NCBI GenBank assembly: GCA_023129355.1
Contig: JAGMCC010000049.1
Location: 1 to 8,399, forward strand
Source: Dehalococcoidia bacterium
GTDB lineage: Bacteria > Chloroflexota > Dehalococcoidia > E44-bin15
Length of the DNA: 8,399 nt
Direction: 5' to 3'
The notes beneath the pieces were generated by a model. That model had not been told where the DNA came from. It made no database searches and worked only from the letters and a program-made list of their open reading frames with translations. The translations under genes were made by a program, and so were the position numbers. Of this stretch, positions 1 through 6,727 are shown one piece after another. The first letter of the stretch is position 1. Every line of letters begins with the position of its first letter.

Positions 1-1188
1 AGGGTAAAGAATATCTATAAGTTTCAGGATTTGTTACATCGCTTCAGCCCCACACCGCCGGCGGTGAAGACAGACCCTGACGATGTGGCTATGTTCCAGT
101 ATACGGGGGGTACCACCGGCATCAGCAAGGCCGCGGTAGCTACACACCGCAACGTGGTTGCCAATGTCTACCAGATGAGGGGTTGGGCAATCCCCATAGG
201 TGTGAATCAGGGGGAGGAGGTGGTCATGGGGGTAATGCCCCTCTTCCACGTATATGGCATGGTTACGGTAATGCATTTCTCCGTGCTCACTGGCTCTGCA
301 ATGGTGTTGCTGCCCCGCTTTGAAACCGAGCAGGTGCTTAAGGCAATCAATCGATACCGGCCGGCTTTCTTCCCCGGCGTGCCTACCATGTACGTTGCCA
401 TCAACAACTTCGCCGAAGTGAGCAAATACGACTTGCGCTCTATCAAGGCCTGCGTTAGCGGAGCTGCACCGCTTCCCTTGGAGGTGCAACAGGAGTTCGA
501 GAGGCTCACTGGAGGTAAGCTGGCGGAGGGCTACGGCCTGAGCGAGGCCCCTGTTGTTGTAACCGCGAATCCAATAATCGGGGTGCGCAAGACAGGAAGC
601 ATTGGATTGCCTATATCGAATGTTGAGGTAAGAATAATGGACGCGGAGACTGGCGAGAAGGAGATGCCCCTGGGCGAGATCGGTGAGCTGGCCATCAGGG
701 CACCCCAGGTGATGAAGGGATACTGGAACCGCCCCGAGGAGACGGAGATGGTGTTGCGTGGTGAGTGGCTCTATACCGGTGACCTGGCCAGGATGGACGA
801 GGATGGATTCATCTTTATAGTGGACCGCAAAAAGGAGATGATTATCGCCGGCGGTTTTAACATCTATCCCCGCGATGTTGAGGAGGTCCTGTACGAGCAC
901 CCCAAGGTCAAGGAGGCGGCATGTTATGGAGTCCCCGACCCATACCGGGGGCAGACGGTGAAGGTGGCTATCGTACTCAAAGAGGGGAAGAGTGCTACTG
1001 AGGATGAGATCATCGAGTTCTGCCGACCTCGCCTGGCTCGCTACAAAATACCTAAGCTAATTGAGTTCAGGGATGCGCTGCCCAAGTCCCTCATCGGCAA
1101 GGTACTGCGCCGGGTACTGGTGGAGGAGGAAGAAAAGAAAGCCAAAGCTGGGGAAGCGCAGAAACAGCAGACCCAGAAGTCACGATAG
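1..1188 (+). CDS. Long-chain fatty-acid/aryl-CoA ligase (AMP-binding), 5' end outside window
   Basis: ATP-dependent acyl-CoA synthetase: it activates a carboxylic acid to an acyl-adenylate and then to the CoA thioester in the cytoplasm. The frame is open from base 1, so the gene starts upstream. A TTG at 31 is in frame but unlikely to be the start, because 395 codons are visible against about 550 in the family. Visible ANL-superfamily motifs are the phosphate-binding loop YTGGTTGISKAA (from about base 100), EGYGLSEAP (about 526), YTGDLARMDEDGF followed by DRKKEMIIAGGFNIYP (about 772-870, hinge and C-terminal domain), and the catalytic-lysine region SLIGKVLRR near the end. The FHVYGM segment is also typical of FadD-like enzymes. 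The protein ends in a Lys/Gln-rich tail. It converges on the minus-strand operon, so it is a separate transcription unit, but it could supply acyl-CoA to the same pathway. Substrate cannot be read from the motifs: fatty acid is the default, aromatic acid is possible. Confidence 0.93.
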   Translation, partial: RVKNIYKFQDLLHRFSPTPPAVKTDPDDVAMFQYTGGTTGISKAAVATHRNVVANVYQMRGWAIPIGVNQGEEVVMGVMPLFHVYGMVTVMHFSVLTGSAMVLLPRFETEQVLKAINRYRPAFFPGVPTMYVAINNFAEVSKYDLRSIKACVSGAAPLPLEVQQEFERLTGGKLAEGYGLSEAPVVVTANPIIGVRKTGSIGLPISNVEVRIMDAETGEKEMPLGEIGELAIRAPQVMKGYWNRPEETEMVLRGEWLYTGDLARMDEDGFIFIVDRKKEMIIAGGFNIYPRDVEEVLYEHPKVKEAACYGVPDPYRGQTVKVAIVLKEGKSATEDEIIEFCRPRLARYKIPKLIEFRDALPKSLIGKVLRRVLVEEEEKKAKAGEAQKQQTQKSR

Positions 1189-1418
1189 TTCCTCGTGTTT
1201 GGTGCAGTCCTATAGCCTTTATATAAATACGTAATAGTCAGGATCGGCTGCTGTAGACATCATTCGAGTGTATGCAACATACCCCGGTTTTTCCCGTTCA
1301 GCTTTGAACTTAATGCGGTTCGGTGTTAATTACAAGGTCACTCTACTCAGCCACCCGAGATAACCACATTATCTTACCAATCGCAGGAATCCTGGCCGAC
1401 CGAGGGGTTAAACCTTCT
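1189..1418. other. Convergent intergenic gap, no gene seen
   Basis: This 230-base stretch lies between the ends of the plus-strand ligase and the minus-strand operon. No convincing coding frame was found on either strand. It holds a perfect short inverted repeat (1358-1374, listed separately) and a weaker one, GTATG-CAA-CATAC at 1270-1282, followed within 5 bases by a T-rich run on the plus strand (CCCGGTTTTT). Either could help end transcription of the converging genes, but both stems are short and neither is a textbook rho-independent terminator. Confidence 0.6.
1358..1374. repeat. Short perfect inverted repeat (AGATAA-ccaca-TTATCT)
   Basis: Two 6-base arms are exactly complementary around a 5-base loop, in the gap where the two transcription units meet, 45 bases beyond the stop codon of the GYD gene. 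It could form a weak hairpin in the 3' untranslated region of the minus-strand operon. The stem is AT-rich and no T-run follows on either strand, so a terminator role is only a guess. A repeat of this size can arise by chance. Confidence 0.3.
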
Positions 1419-1712
1419 TTAGATCTCTGCCACCACTTTAAAGAAGTCTGTCACCGGCATGGCTGGCATGGTTTGAGTGCTTAACGCTCCCATCATGGAT
1501 ATAGCCGCAGAGCATTTGGCGACCTTGGCGAAGTCCTCAGGGCCTTCGATCACGGCGACATAGTCGTATTGCCCTAGTGTGGCATAGGCTGCAGTGATCT
1601 TTGCCCCTTCAGCGGCCAGGATCTCGTTGTATTTGGCCAACCTTTTTGGAGCATCCTTGAGATTCTTGGCACCTTCGGGAGTCATCTTCATCAGTACAAC
1701 ATAGGTTGCCAT
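1419..1712 (-). CDS. GYD domain protein
   Basis: Small cytoplasmic protein of 97 residues, the usual size for the GYD family (about 95-105). Members probably fold as ferredoxin-like alpha/beta barrels that dimerise; their biochemical role is not established. The family hallmark is seen at the centre: LGQYDYVAVIEGPEDFAKVA, with the YD pair and a following acidic-proline turn, and then a small-residue helix (SAAISMMGALST) leading into the last strand. The N-terminus MATYVVLMKMTPEG is the expected first strand. The reading frame stays open upstream to 1748, but ATG at 1712 is chosen because a strong ribosome binding site sits just before it and homologues begin this way. It is the last gene of the operon, 100 bases after the flavoprotein gene. 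Its position suggests an accessory role, but the sequence does not show which. Confidence 0.88.
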   Translation of the reverse strand: MATYVVLMKMTPEGAKNLKDAPKRLAKYNEILAAEGAKITAAYATLGQYDYVAVIEGPEDFAKVAKCSAAISMMGALSTQTMPAMPVTDFFKVVAEI

Positions 1713-1714
1713 GT

Positions 1715-1723
1715 CCCCTCCTT
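1715..1723 (-). promoter_or_regulatory. Ribosome binding site of the GYD gene
   Basis: AAGGAGGGG ends two bases before the ATG at 1712 (core AAGGAGG four bases away). It decides the start over the longer in-frame extension to 1748, which would place this purine run inside the coding region. Confidence 0.7.
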
Positions 1724-1812
1724 TTTTATTTGGGTTTCCCCCTTTCAACTTTCAGCCGAGATTTCCCATTATTTGATTGTAATGTCGGCAGGATGCAACG
1801 GGTGCACACCGC

Positions 1813-3255
1813 TTAATGTGTCTGGTGGTATCGCAGCACGATGGGCGCTACATTTACGGCCGACTCCGTGGCATGATGTATTCCAACTCCATAGCCGCCG
1901 GAGTCAACGCCGACGTAGAAAAGACCCTGTATCGGAGCACTGGGCGACGGCTTATGGTGGCCGCACTGTCCCACTATCTGACCCAGACCGATGCACTCAC
2001 CACCCTGCCCGGGGACAACACTGTCCCGGGTTACCCGGCTGACATCGGCAGTGGTGTAGTCCTCGCGGCGTATTATGTGTTTGCGGAGCTCTGGATTGAA
2101 CTTGGTTACCTGTTCATCCAGCGCATCCAACCACCCCTTCATGTTTTTCATTTTGGGGTCGGCTGGGCATAGTGTTGCAGTCAGCACTACTTGCTTACCC
2201 TTGGGTGCAAGTTTGGGGTCGAAGCCCGAGGGGTTGAAGACAATGATGAGCATATCCCTGGGAATCTCGCCCGCCTTCGCTTTGAGGTAGCGTTCCATGT
2301 TCCACCAGCTATCGTCAGAGTAGATGATATACGCACTGTCTTCAAATACCACCTTGTCTAAGAAGTAACGGCTACCCATTAGTCCAAGGGAAGGGATCAG
2401 CCCCCTGATGTGGTTGGCGTAGCTCTTGTCGAAGTGCTCCTCTCCTACCAGCTTGAGCACCGTAGGCTGGATCCCGGCGTTGCTTACTACGATCGGCGCC
2501 TTAAATGTGCCCTTGTCGGTGTACACCCCCTGAACCTGGCCGTCTTCGACGATGATCCGCTCCACCCTGGTGCGAAGGCGCAGTTCACCACCGTCGCGTT
2601 TCAACGCTTTAGTGAAGGTCTCACATAGTTGAGCCTGGCCGCCGATAAAGTAGGCCGAGCCCAGCTTGGTGGTGAAGTCGTTCATCGTCTTCGCCATCTC
2701 TGAAGCGGCAACTAAGTCGATAGGCTCCACGAACAGGATATTGACCATCACTGCCAGGAAACTGTACACGGACTGGGATATATCGTAGCGGGCAAGGAAG
2801 TCGTGAAAGTTAACATCGTCAAGGGCATCCATCTCCGCGGGGGTAAGGGCATGCATGTCACTGAAGAGACGGTTGACCTCCTCCTTCTCCTTCTCCGTCA
2901 ATTGTTCGGGGATCATCATGGGGGGGACTAGTATGAAGCTCTCATATTTCTTTGATTTGGGGGGCTTGTATAAGAAGCCACCACCCTTCATGGCGGGCAC
3001 CAGCTCCGACATTTTAAGCTTCATCCCTAGCTCCGTCGCAACCTCCTCGAACTTGGTATTGAGCATTGGTGTCGCCAGTACCGGCCAGAGTTCATAGGTA
3101 TGCCCATCTTTACTCACGTTCAGCGCTTTGCCGCCTACCCGATCGTTCTTATCCAGCATCAGGGTCTTCATGCCCCACTTTGCCAGCAGGGCGGCACAGG
3201 CACAGCCTCCTGGTCCAGCTCCTACCACTATTGCGTCATATTTTGGAGCTGCCAT
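1813..3255 (-). CDS. FAD-dependent oxidoreductase, phytoene desaturase/CrtI-like (480 aa)
   Basis: Flavoprotein of the COG1233-type NAD(P)/FAD oxidoreductase group (phytoene desaturase, carotenoid isomerase, retinol saturase relatives). An N-terminal Rossmann motif GAGPGG (residues 12-17) ends its second strand with an acidic residue, Asp35, and is followed by the typical RVGGKA turn for FAD binding. A mid-domain pair of strands (about residues 220-260, RTRVERIIVEDGQVQG) and a C-terminal FAD segment (GLFYVGVDSGGYGVGIHHAT, about 444-463) complete the fold. Length is normal. No transmembrane span or signal peptide is evident, though these enzymes often sit on membranes. The start ATG follows GAGGAGG with a six-base spacer. 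It lies 37 bases after a second, larger flavoprotein gene; both share a LKLVGEE-type segment after the mid-domain strands, so they are distant paralogues. Substrate unknown: desaturation, isomerisation or reduction of an isoprenoid-like or acyl substrate are all possible. Confidence 0.88.
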   Translation of the reverse strand: MAAPKYDAIVVGAGPGGCACAALLAKWGMKTLMLDKNDRVGGKALNVSKDGHTYELWPVLATPMLNTKFEEVATELGMKLKMSELVPAMKGGGFLYKPPKSKKYESFILVPPMMIPEQLTEKEKEEVNRLFSDMHALTPAEMDALDDVNFHDFLARYDISQSVYSFLAVMVNILFVEPIDLVAASEMAKTMNDFTTKLGSAYFIGGQAQLCETFTKALKRDGGELRLRTRVERIIVEDGQVQGVYTDKGTFKAPIVVSNAGIQPTVLKLVGEEHFDKSYANHIRGLIPSLGLMGSRYFLDKVVFEDSAYIIYSDDSWWNMERYLKAKAGEIPRDMLIIVFNPSGFDPKLAPKGKQVVLTATLCPADPKMKNMKGWLDALDEQVTKFNPELRKHIIRREDYTTADVSRVTRDSVVPGQGGECIGLGQIVGQCGHHKPSPSAPIQGLFYVGVDSGGYGVGIHHATESAVNVAPIVLRYHQTH

Positions 3256-3292
3256 GATGAACCTCCTCAGCGTTTAATAAGCATGTTCGTCT

Positions 3293-4927
3293 CTATAGCG
3301 GCATTCCCTTGGCACGGGCGGCGATCACGTGCTCGGGCTCAGGCCACCACTTATCGGCGCCAATATCTTTGGCTACCCGGTTGGCGGTGCAAACCCCAGG
3401 CCCGAAGGTAACCAGACCGCCGGAGAAGCTGCTTGCCCCTCCGAGGTAGAGGTTCTTAATTGGCGTTATGTGATCGACACACTCCTCATTGGGGCGGACA
3501 TATCCCATCTGGAGAGAATCGTAGGCACCCTGCTTATATGATCCTTCAACCATATTGGCGAACTTGTTCTCGATGTCGGCGGGGGTGGTCATATTCCACC
3601 ACAACACTTTGTCCTTGGTTATATTGGGGGCATATTTCTGCAGGACCGCTAGTAATTTCTCGGCACGCTCTTCCTTGAACTTCATGCGTAGCCACTTATC
3701 CTTGTTCCCATCGAGATTATACGGCGACATCTGCGAGATAAGGCCAGAGCATCTGTTAGGTGGCGCCTGGTAAGGGTCGTGGGCGCTGGGGAAGCAGCAG
3801 TTGAAGCCTTCCGGCTCCACCATTGCATTGTTATTTATCATGGCGTCCCAATGCTTCTTAAGGTTTTCGCTATTCTCGAAGCCCAGGACATAGACGAAGG
3901 CGTTGTTTAGGTCCGGGTTGTTGGCAGCGGCGGCGAATTGTGGAGGCTCTTCCAGAGCCAGGTGCAGGTGACAAAGGCTCCAGTGCTCCCACTCCCACGC
4001 CTTGATCTTCTCCACGAAGTTTGGCTCCAGGTTGTCTTCTCCTACAAGCTTGAGGAATGTCTGGTGCGGATCGATGGTGCTGATTATCGCCTTGCTGGCC
4101 ATGTACTGGGCGCCGTCCTCCAGCTCTACCCCCTTTGCCGTCCCGCCTTCCACGGTAATCCGCTTGATCTGTGCATTGGTGATGATCTCCCCGCCATGCT
4201 CCAGAATGAACTTGGTAAGCGCGTTGGAGAGGCGGTGGGAGCCTCCCTTCATGAGCCGGTAGTTCGTCGCCCGGTTTATGAGAAGGGGCACCAGGTAGCT
4301 CACCCCAGCGGTGTCGTACTGCAGTCCCCAGTGGCAGGCGATGTAGAGCATAAGTGTCCTAACCACATCATTCTCGAAAAGCTCGTCTATGATCTCTTCA
4401 GGGGTCTGTTCAGTTAGTTCATTGATGTCTTTTCCCTCATCACCGCTCTCGTCTAGCTGAATCACCTGCTCGAGGAGTGGCAGTGGGGGGCAATAGGTAG
4501 CAGGGCCTAGGAAATCCCTGACCAGGTTCTCGAACCTCTGGCTCATCTGGCGGTAGCTTTCCGCATCCTTCTGCGAGAATCTGGCTATCGAATCGCAGGT
4601 CTTGTCCAGGTCCCGGTAGATGCATAGGCTGTTGCCGTCGCTCAATGGCATGGCCCACTCGAGCTCGGGGTGTATCCACTCTAGGCCGTACCTCGTCTCC
4701 AGCTCAAAGTCCTTGACCACAGGGGCGTAGTCCACCATCAGGTGATATATAGCGTGGGTGTTGTGGAAGAAGTCCGGCAGCGTTATCTCCTCCGTAGCCA
4801 GCCCGCCACCCAGTTCATACCTCTTCTCCAGAAGTAAGACCTTCTGCTTTGCCTTGCTCAGGTAGCAAGCGGCTGTTAGCCCGTTGGGGCCACCCCCAAT
4901 GATTATTACATCGTAGTTCTCTGCCAT
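3293..4927 (-). CDS. FAD-dependent oxidoreductase, phytoene dehydrogenase/PYROXD2-like (544 aa)
   Basis: Second flavoprotein of the phytoene dehydrogenase-like group. The N-terminus carries GGGPNG (residues 11-16), Glu34 at the end of the second strand for the FAD ribose, and RYELGGGLATEE, which recalls PYROXD2-type proteins more than true carotenoid desaturases. The segment FHNTHAIYHLMVDYAPVV is also of that type. Mid-protein strands IKRITVEGGTAKGV and the C-terminal FAD-binding stretch IKNLYLGGASSFSGG, followed by GPGVCTANRVAKDIG (about residues 487-520), complete the domain. Length of about 540 fits the family. ATG at 4927 follows AAGGAGG four bases away. It is separated from the upstream CoA-transferase gene by 120 AT-rich bases, so an extra promoter is possible, and it precedes the smaller paralogue by 37 bases. 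A two-protein complex is conceivable. There is no carotenoid-synthesis gene nearby, so a pigment role is not supported by context. Confidence 0.88.
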   Translation of the reverse strand: MAENYDVIIIGGGPNGLTAACYLSKAKQKVLLLEKRYELGGGLATEEITLPDFFHNTHAIYHLMVDYAPVVKDFELETRYGLEWIHPELEWAMPLSDGNSLCIYRDLDKTCDSIARFSQKDAESYRQMSQRFENLVRDFLGPATYCPPLPLLEQVIQLDESGDEGKDINELTEQTPEEIIDELFENDVVRTLMLYIACHWGLQYDTAGVSYLVPLLINRATNYRLMKGGSHRLSNALTKFILEHGGEIITNAQIKRITVEGGTAKGVELEDGAQYMASKAIISTIDPHQTFLKLVGEDNLEPNFVEKIKAWEWEHWSLCHLHLALEEPPQFAAAANNPDLNNAFVYVLGFENSENLKKHWDAMINNNAMVEPEGFNCCFPSAHDPYQAPPNRCSGLISQMSPYNLDGNKDKWLRMKFKEERAEKLLAVLQKYAPNITKDKVLWWNMTTPADIENKFANMVEGSYKQGAYDSLQMGYVRPNEECVDHITPIKNLYLGGASSFSGGLVTFGPGVCTANRVAKDIGADKWWPEPEHVIAARAKGMPL

Positions 4928-5047
4928 TTCGCCTCCTTGTCCTTTACTTTTTTACCTTTTACCGCGCAGGTATATTACTGCTGCTGGCTGCTTGTATTCC
5001 ATGATTTATTATATTTAGAGAAAAGCGCTACTTGATTTTATATTGGG
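4928..5047 (-). promoter_or_regulatory. AT-rich spacer with possible internal promoter
   Basis: This is one of the longer gaps inside the operon. On the minus strand it contains an exact TATAAT (5013-5008) in an AT-rich run, about 80 bases before the ATG of the large flavoprotein. No good -35 box is visible at 16-18 bases upstream, so this is only a candidate for a secondary promoter. An ATG-started frame of 16 codons inside the gap has no ribosome binding site and was not called. Confidence 0.3.
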
Positions 5048-5719
5048 CTACATCAGTTCGATCTCATGGCAGTCTGGGTCGACGATGAGCGTCGGCTCGG
5101 TCAAGCGCTGCACCTCCTCGGGGGTCCACTCCGGTGCCACTTCCTTGAGCACCATCCCCTTTTCGGTCACCTCGATAACGGCGATGTCGGTTATGAGGAG
5201 CTTAACGCAGTTGAGCGCGGTTATGGGGTAGGTGCATTGTTTCAAGACCCTGGGCTGCCCATCTTTGGTGGTATGGTTCATAGCTATGATAAGCTTCTTC
5301 GCTCCTGAGGCCAGGTCCATGGCGCCGCCAATGACGCCTATCTGCCTTTCGGGCACCATATAGTTGGCCAGGTCTCCCTTTTCGGAGACCTGAAAGGCGC
5401 CCATGACGCTGACGTCAACATGTCCTCCCCTTATCATGACGAAGGCCTCGGCGTGGTCGAAGCAGCTCATACCCGGTTGCTCATGCACCGTCTGACCGCC
5501 AGCATTGACCAATTCCCAGTCCCCCTCCCCCGGGGCAGTCATTTCCCCGAAGCCGAGAACACCGATCTCGGCATGAAACAGCACCTCTCTGCCTGCGGGG
5601 ACGAAGTTACACGCCAGGCCAGGTAGCCCGATCCCCAAATTGACCACATTGCCATCTTGAAACTCTTTAGCTACCCGAAGAGCTATGGTCTGCCTGTCCA
5701 GTCTTTCCTTTTCCTGCAT
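5048..5719 (-). CDS. CoA-transferase subunit B (3-oxoacid/acetate CoA-transferase family I)
   Basis: Beta subunit of a family I CoA-transferase, which swaps CoA between a donor acyl-CoA and an acceptor acid through a glutamyl-CoA thioester. Conserved features are NLGIGLPGLACNFVP (about 27-41), the catalytic-glutamate loop LFHAEIGVLGFG with Glu51, NAGGQTV, MIRGGHVDVSVMGAFQV, GDLANYMVP, GGAMDLASGAKK, and TEKGMVLKEVAPEWTPEEV near the end. The 223-residue length is normal. The classic signature around the glutamate is S-E-N-G; here it is A-E-I-G, so Ser and Asn are both replaced while the glutamate stays. ATG at 5719 is chosen because of the purine-rich GGAAGGA before it; a GTG at 5737 (six residues longer) is the alternative and would almost abut the subunit A stop. 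It forms the active enzyme with subunit A. The true substrate is unknown; the dehydratase genes upstream suggest a hydroxy or aromatic acid rather than acetoacetate. Confidence 0.9.
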   Translation of the reverse strand: MQEKERLDRQTIALRVAKEFQDGNVVNLGIGLPGLACNFVPAGREVLFHAEIGVLGFGEMTAPGEGDWELVNAGGQTVHEQPGMSCFDHAEAFVMIRGGHVDVSVMGAFQVSEKGDLANYMVPERQIGVIGGAMDLASGAKKLIIAMNHTTKDGQPRVLKQCTYPITALNCVKLLITDIAVIEVTEKGMVLKEVAPEWTPEEVQRLTEPTLIVDPDCHEIELM

Positions 5720-5723
5720 GCTA

Positions 5724-5730
5724 TCCTTCC
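5724..5730 (-). promoter_or_regulatory. Ribosome binding site of CoA-transferase subunit B
   Basis: GGAAGGA ends four bases before the ATG at 5719, inside a run of G and A. It favours this start over the in-frame GTG at 5737. The GTG also has an AGGAAGGG upstream at a looser distance, so the choice is not certain. Confidence 0.5.
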
Positions 5731-5738
5731 CCCCCACG

Positions 5739-6524
5739 CTAATTGCCCTTCCTCTCCTTGAACTTTTCGTAGGATTCCTTGGCCTCGGCGTTGATCTCCA
5801 CCTCCTCTTCCTCGATCACCAGGGGGCGCACCACCACCCTATCCACATAAATACCCGGTGTGTGGATCGCATCGGCATCAAGCTCGCCCAGCTCCACGAT
5901 CTCCTCTACCTCGGCGATGGTGACTGTGGCCGCCCCGGCCATGACGGCATTGAAGGTCCTTGATGTTCTCCTGTAGACCAGGTTGCCCCAGCGGTCGCCT
6001 TTGTGGGCCTTTATCAGGGCGAAATCGGCCTTGAGCGGGAGCTCCAGTATATACTTTTTGCCATCAATGATCTTTGTCTCCTTCCCCTCCTCCACCACCG
6101 TTCCTACTCCCACTGATACGTACACGCCACCGAGCCCGGCCTTGGCCGCCCTGATCCGTTCCGCCAGTGTCCCCTGAGATACCGTCTCCAACTCCACCTT
6201 TCCCGCCCTCAGCAGCCTCTCGAAGTTGTTTTCGTAAATGGTGCTCACTGGGGCGGTAGCGATGGCCTTCTTTATCTGACCGTTCCTCACCAGGATATCC
6301 GGATCCTCAGCGAACTTAAAGCCCAGCTGCTTCCACACCATCTTGCCGAAACCGGTGACATTGGACACCATCGTCAGATCTTTCGAACCTTTACGGGCCA
6401 ACGCTTCCAGAAGCAAAGATGGGGCGCCAGCTACTATGCCAAAGCCGCCGATCATAATAGTGGCGCCATCCTCTATATCGGCAACCGCTTCATCGAAACT
6501 GTCTACTATTTTGTTTACTGGCAT
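5739..6524 (-). CDS. CoA-transferase subunit A (3-oxoacid/acetate CoA-transferase family I)
   Basis: Alpha subunit of the same family I CoA-transferase. The N-terminal glycine loop IEDGATIMIGGFGIVAGAP (residues 17-35) binds CoA; the classic pattern has three residues between GGF and G-x-P, here there are four (GIVA). Further conserved stretches are SQGTLAERIRAAKAGLGG, VGVGTVVEEGKE, the ELPLKADFALIKAHKGDRWGN region, and TPGIYVDRVV near the end, all in the order found in AtoD-like subunits. It has 261 residues against about 220 for AtoD; the surplus is mostly a charged C-terminal tail (EEEEVEINAEAKESYEKFKERK), probably helical. The start ATG follows AGGAG at a six-base spacer. Subunit B starts 19 bases after its stop, so the two are almost certainly translated together. 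Subunit assignment is solid; the acid it acts on is not. Confidence 0.92.
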   Translation of the reverse strand: MPVNKIVDSFDEAVADIEDGATIMIGGFGIVAGAPSLLLEALARKGSKDLTMVSNVTGFGKMVWKQLGFKFAEDPDILVRNGQIKKAIATAPVSTIYENNFERLLRAGKVELETVSQGTLAERIRAAKAGLGGVYVSVGVGTVVEEGKETKIIDGKKYILELPLKADFALIKAHKGDRWGNLVYRRTSRTFNAVMAGAATVTIAEVEEIVELGELDADAIHTPGIYVDRVVVRPLVIEEEEVEINAEAKESYEKFKERKGN

Positions 6525-6612
6525 ATGGTACTCCTAACCTTCAAAACCTTTTTAGCCTCCCCTAAGTCTACTGATATTTCCTTTGGTACAGGCTCCTTAC
6601 CTCCTGGCGCTT
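6525..6612 (-). other. Leader between crotonase remnant and CoA-transferase A
   Basis: These 88 bases carry a strong Shine-Dalgarno-like AGGAGGT (6605-6599), running on as AGGAGGTAAGGAG, with no start codon at a usable distance, besides the real AGGAG (6535-6531) of the CoA-transferase A gene. It may be the start region of a gene that has been lost. No hairpin, promoter or complete gene was recognised. Confidence 0.4.
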
Positions 6613-6717
6613 TTATCGGCCGGTAAAGTTCGGCTTGCGCTTTTCAAGGAAAGACATGGGCCCTTCCTTAGCATCATCAGAGGCAAACACCAGGCGAGCG
6701 CCCTGTTCCGCTCCATC
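6613..6717 (-). pseudogene. C-terminal remnant of an enoyl-CoA hydratase (crotonase)
   Basis: A 34-codon open stretch ending in TAA reads RLVFASDDAKEGPM and then SFLEKRKPNFTGR. This closely matches the extreme C-terminus of enoyl-CoA hydratase/isomerase proteins, where a (S/T)xDxxEG turn is followed by an AFLEKRKPxF(T/K)G(R/K) tail. It has no start codon or ribosome binding site of its own and is cut off upstream by an in-frame TGA at 6720-6718, only a few bases after the stop codon of the dehydratase gene. In the next frame the bases just upstream read ELVEMERNRAL, which could be a frameshifted continuation. The remaining roughly 225 residues of a normal crotonase are absent. It is best read as the relic of a hydratase gene that once followed the dehydratase and was deleted. 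Whether a short peptide is still made is unlikely. Confidence 0.72.
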
Positions 6718-6727
6718 TCAACCAGCT

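Noticed and set aside
34..900. A 288-codon open frame on the minus strand opposite the ligase gene
   Set aside because: The plus-strand frame has clear acyl-CoA ligase motifs over its whole length. The antisense product has low-complexity His/Arg/Leu-rich composition, no recognisable domain and no good ribosome binding site.
1270..1282. GTATG-CAA-CATAC hairpin as a terminator of the ligase gene
   Set aside because: The stem is only five pairs with a three-base loop, and the T-run that follows is offset by CCCGG. It is too weak to call.
1720..1748. Extended N-terminus of the GYD protein starting at 1748
   Set aside because: The added 12 residues (Lys/Gly/Asn-rich) are encoded by the ribosome binding site region, and GYD proteins normally begin at the MATYVV-type strand.
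3938..4417. A 159-codon plus-strand open frame inside the large flavoprotein gene
   Set aside because: It is antisense to a gene with clear FAD-binding motifs at both ends, and its product matches no family I recognise.
4954..5004. A 16-codon ATG-started minus-strand frame in the gap before the large flavoprotein
   Set aside because: There is no ribosome binding site, the sequence is AT-rich and the peptide has no recognisable feature.
6515..6643. A 43-codon open minus-strand frame overlapping the crotonase tail and the CoA-transferase A start (contains PKEISVDLGEAKKVLKV)
   Set aside because: The composition looks protein-like, but it has no ATG, GTG or TTG start, and it overlaps better supported frames at both ends. 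It could be a decayed remnant, but I cannot show that.
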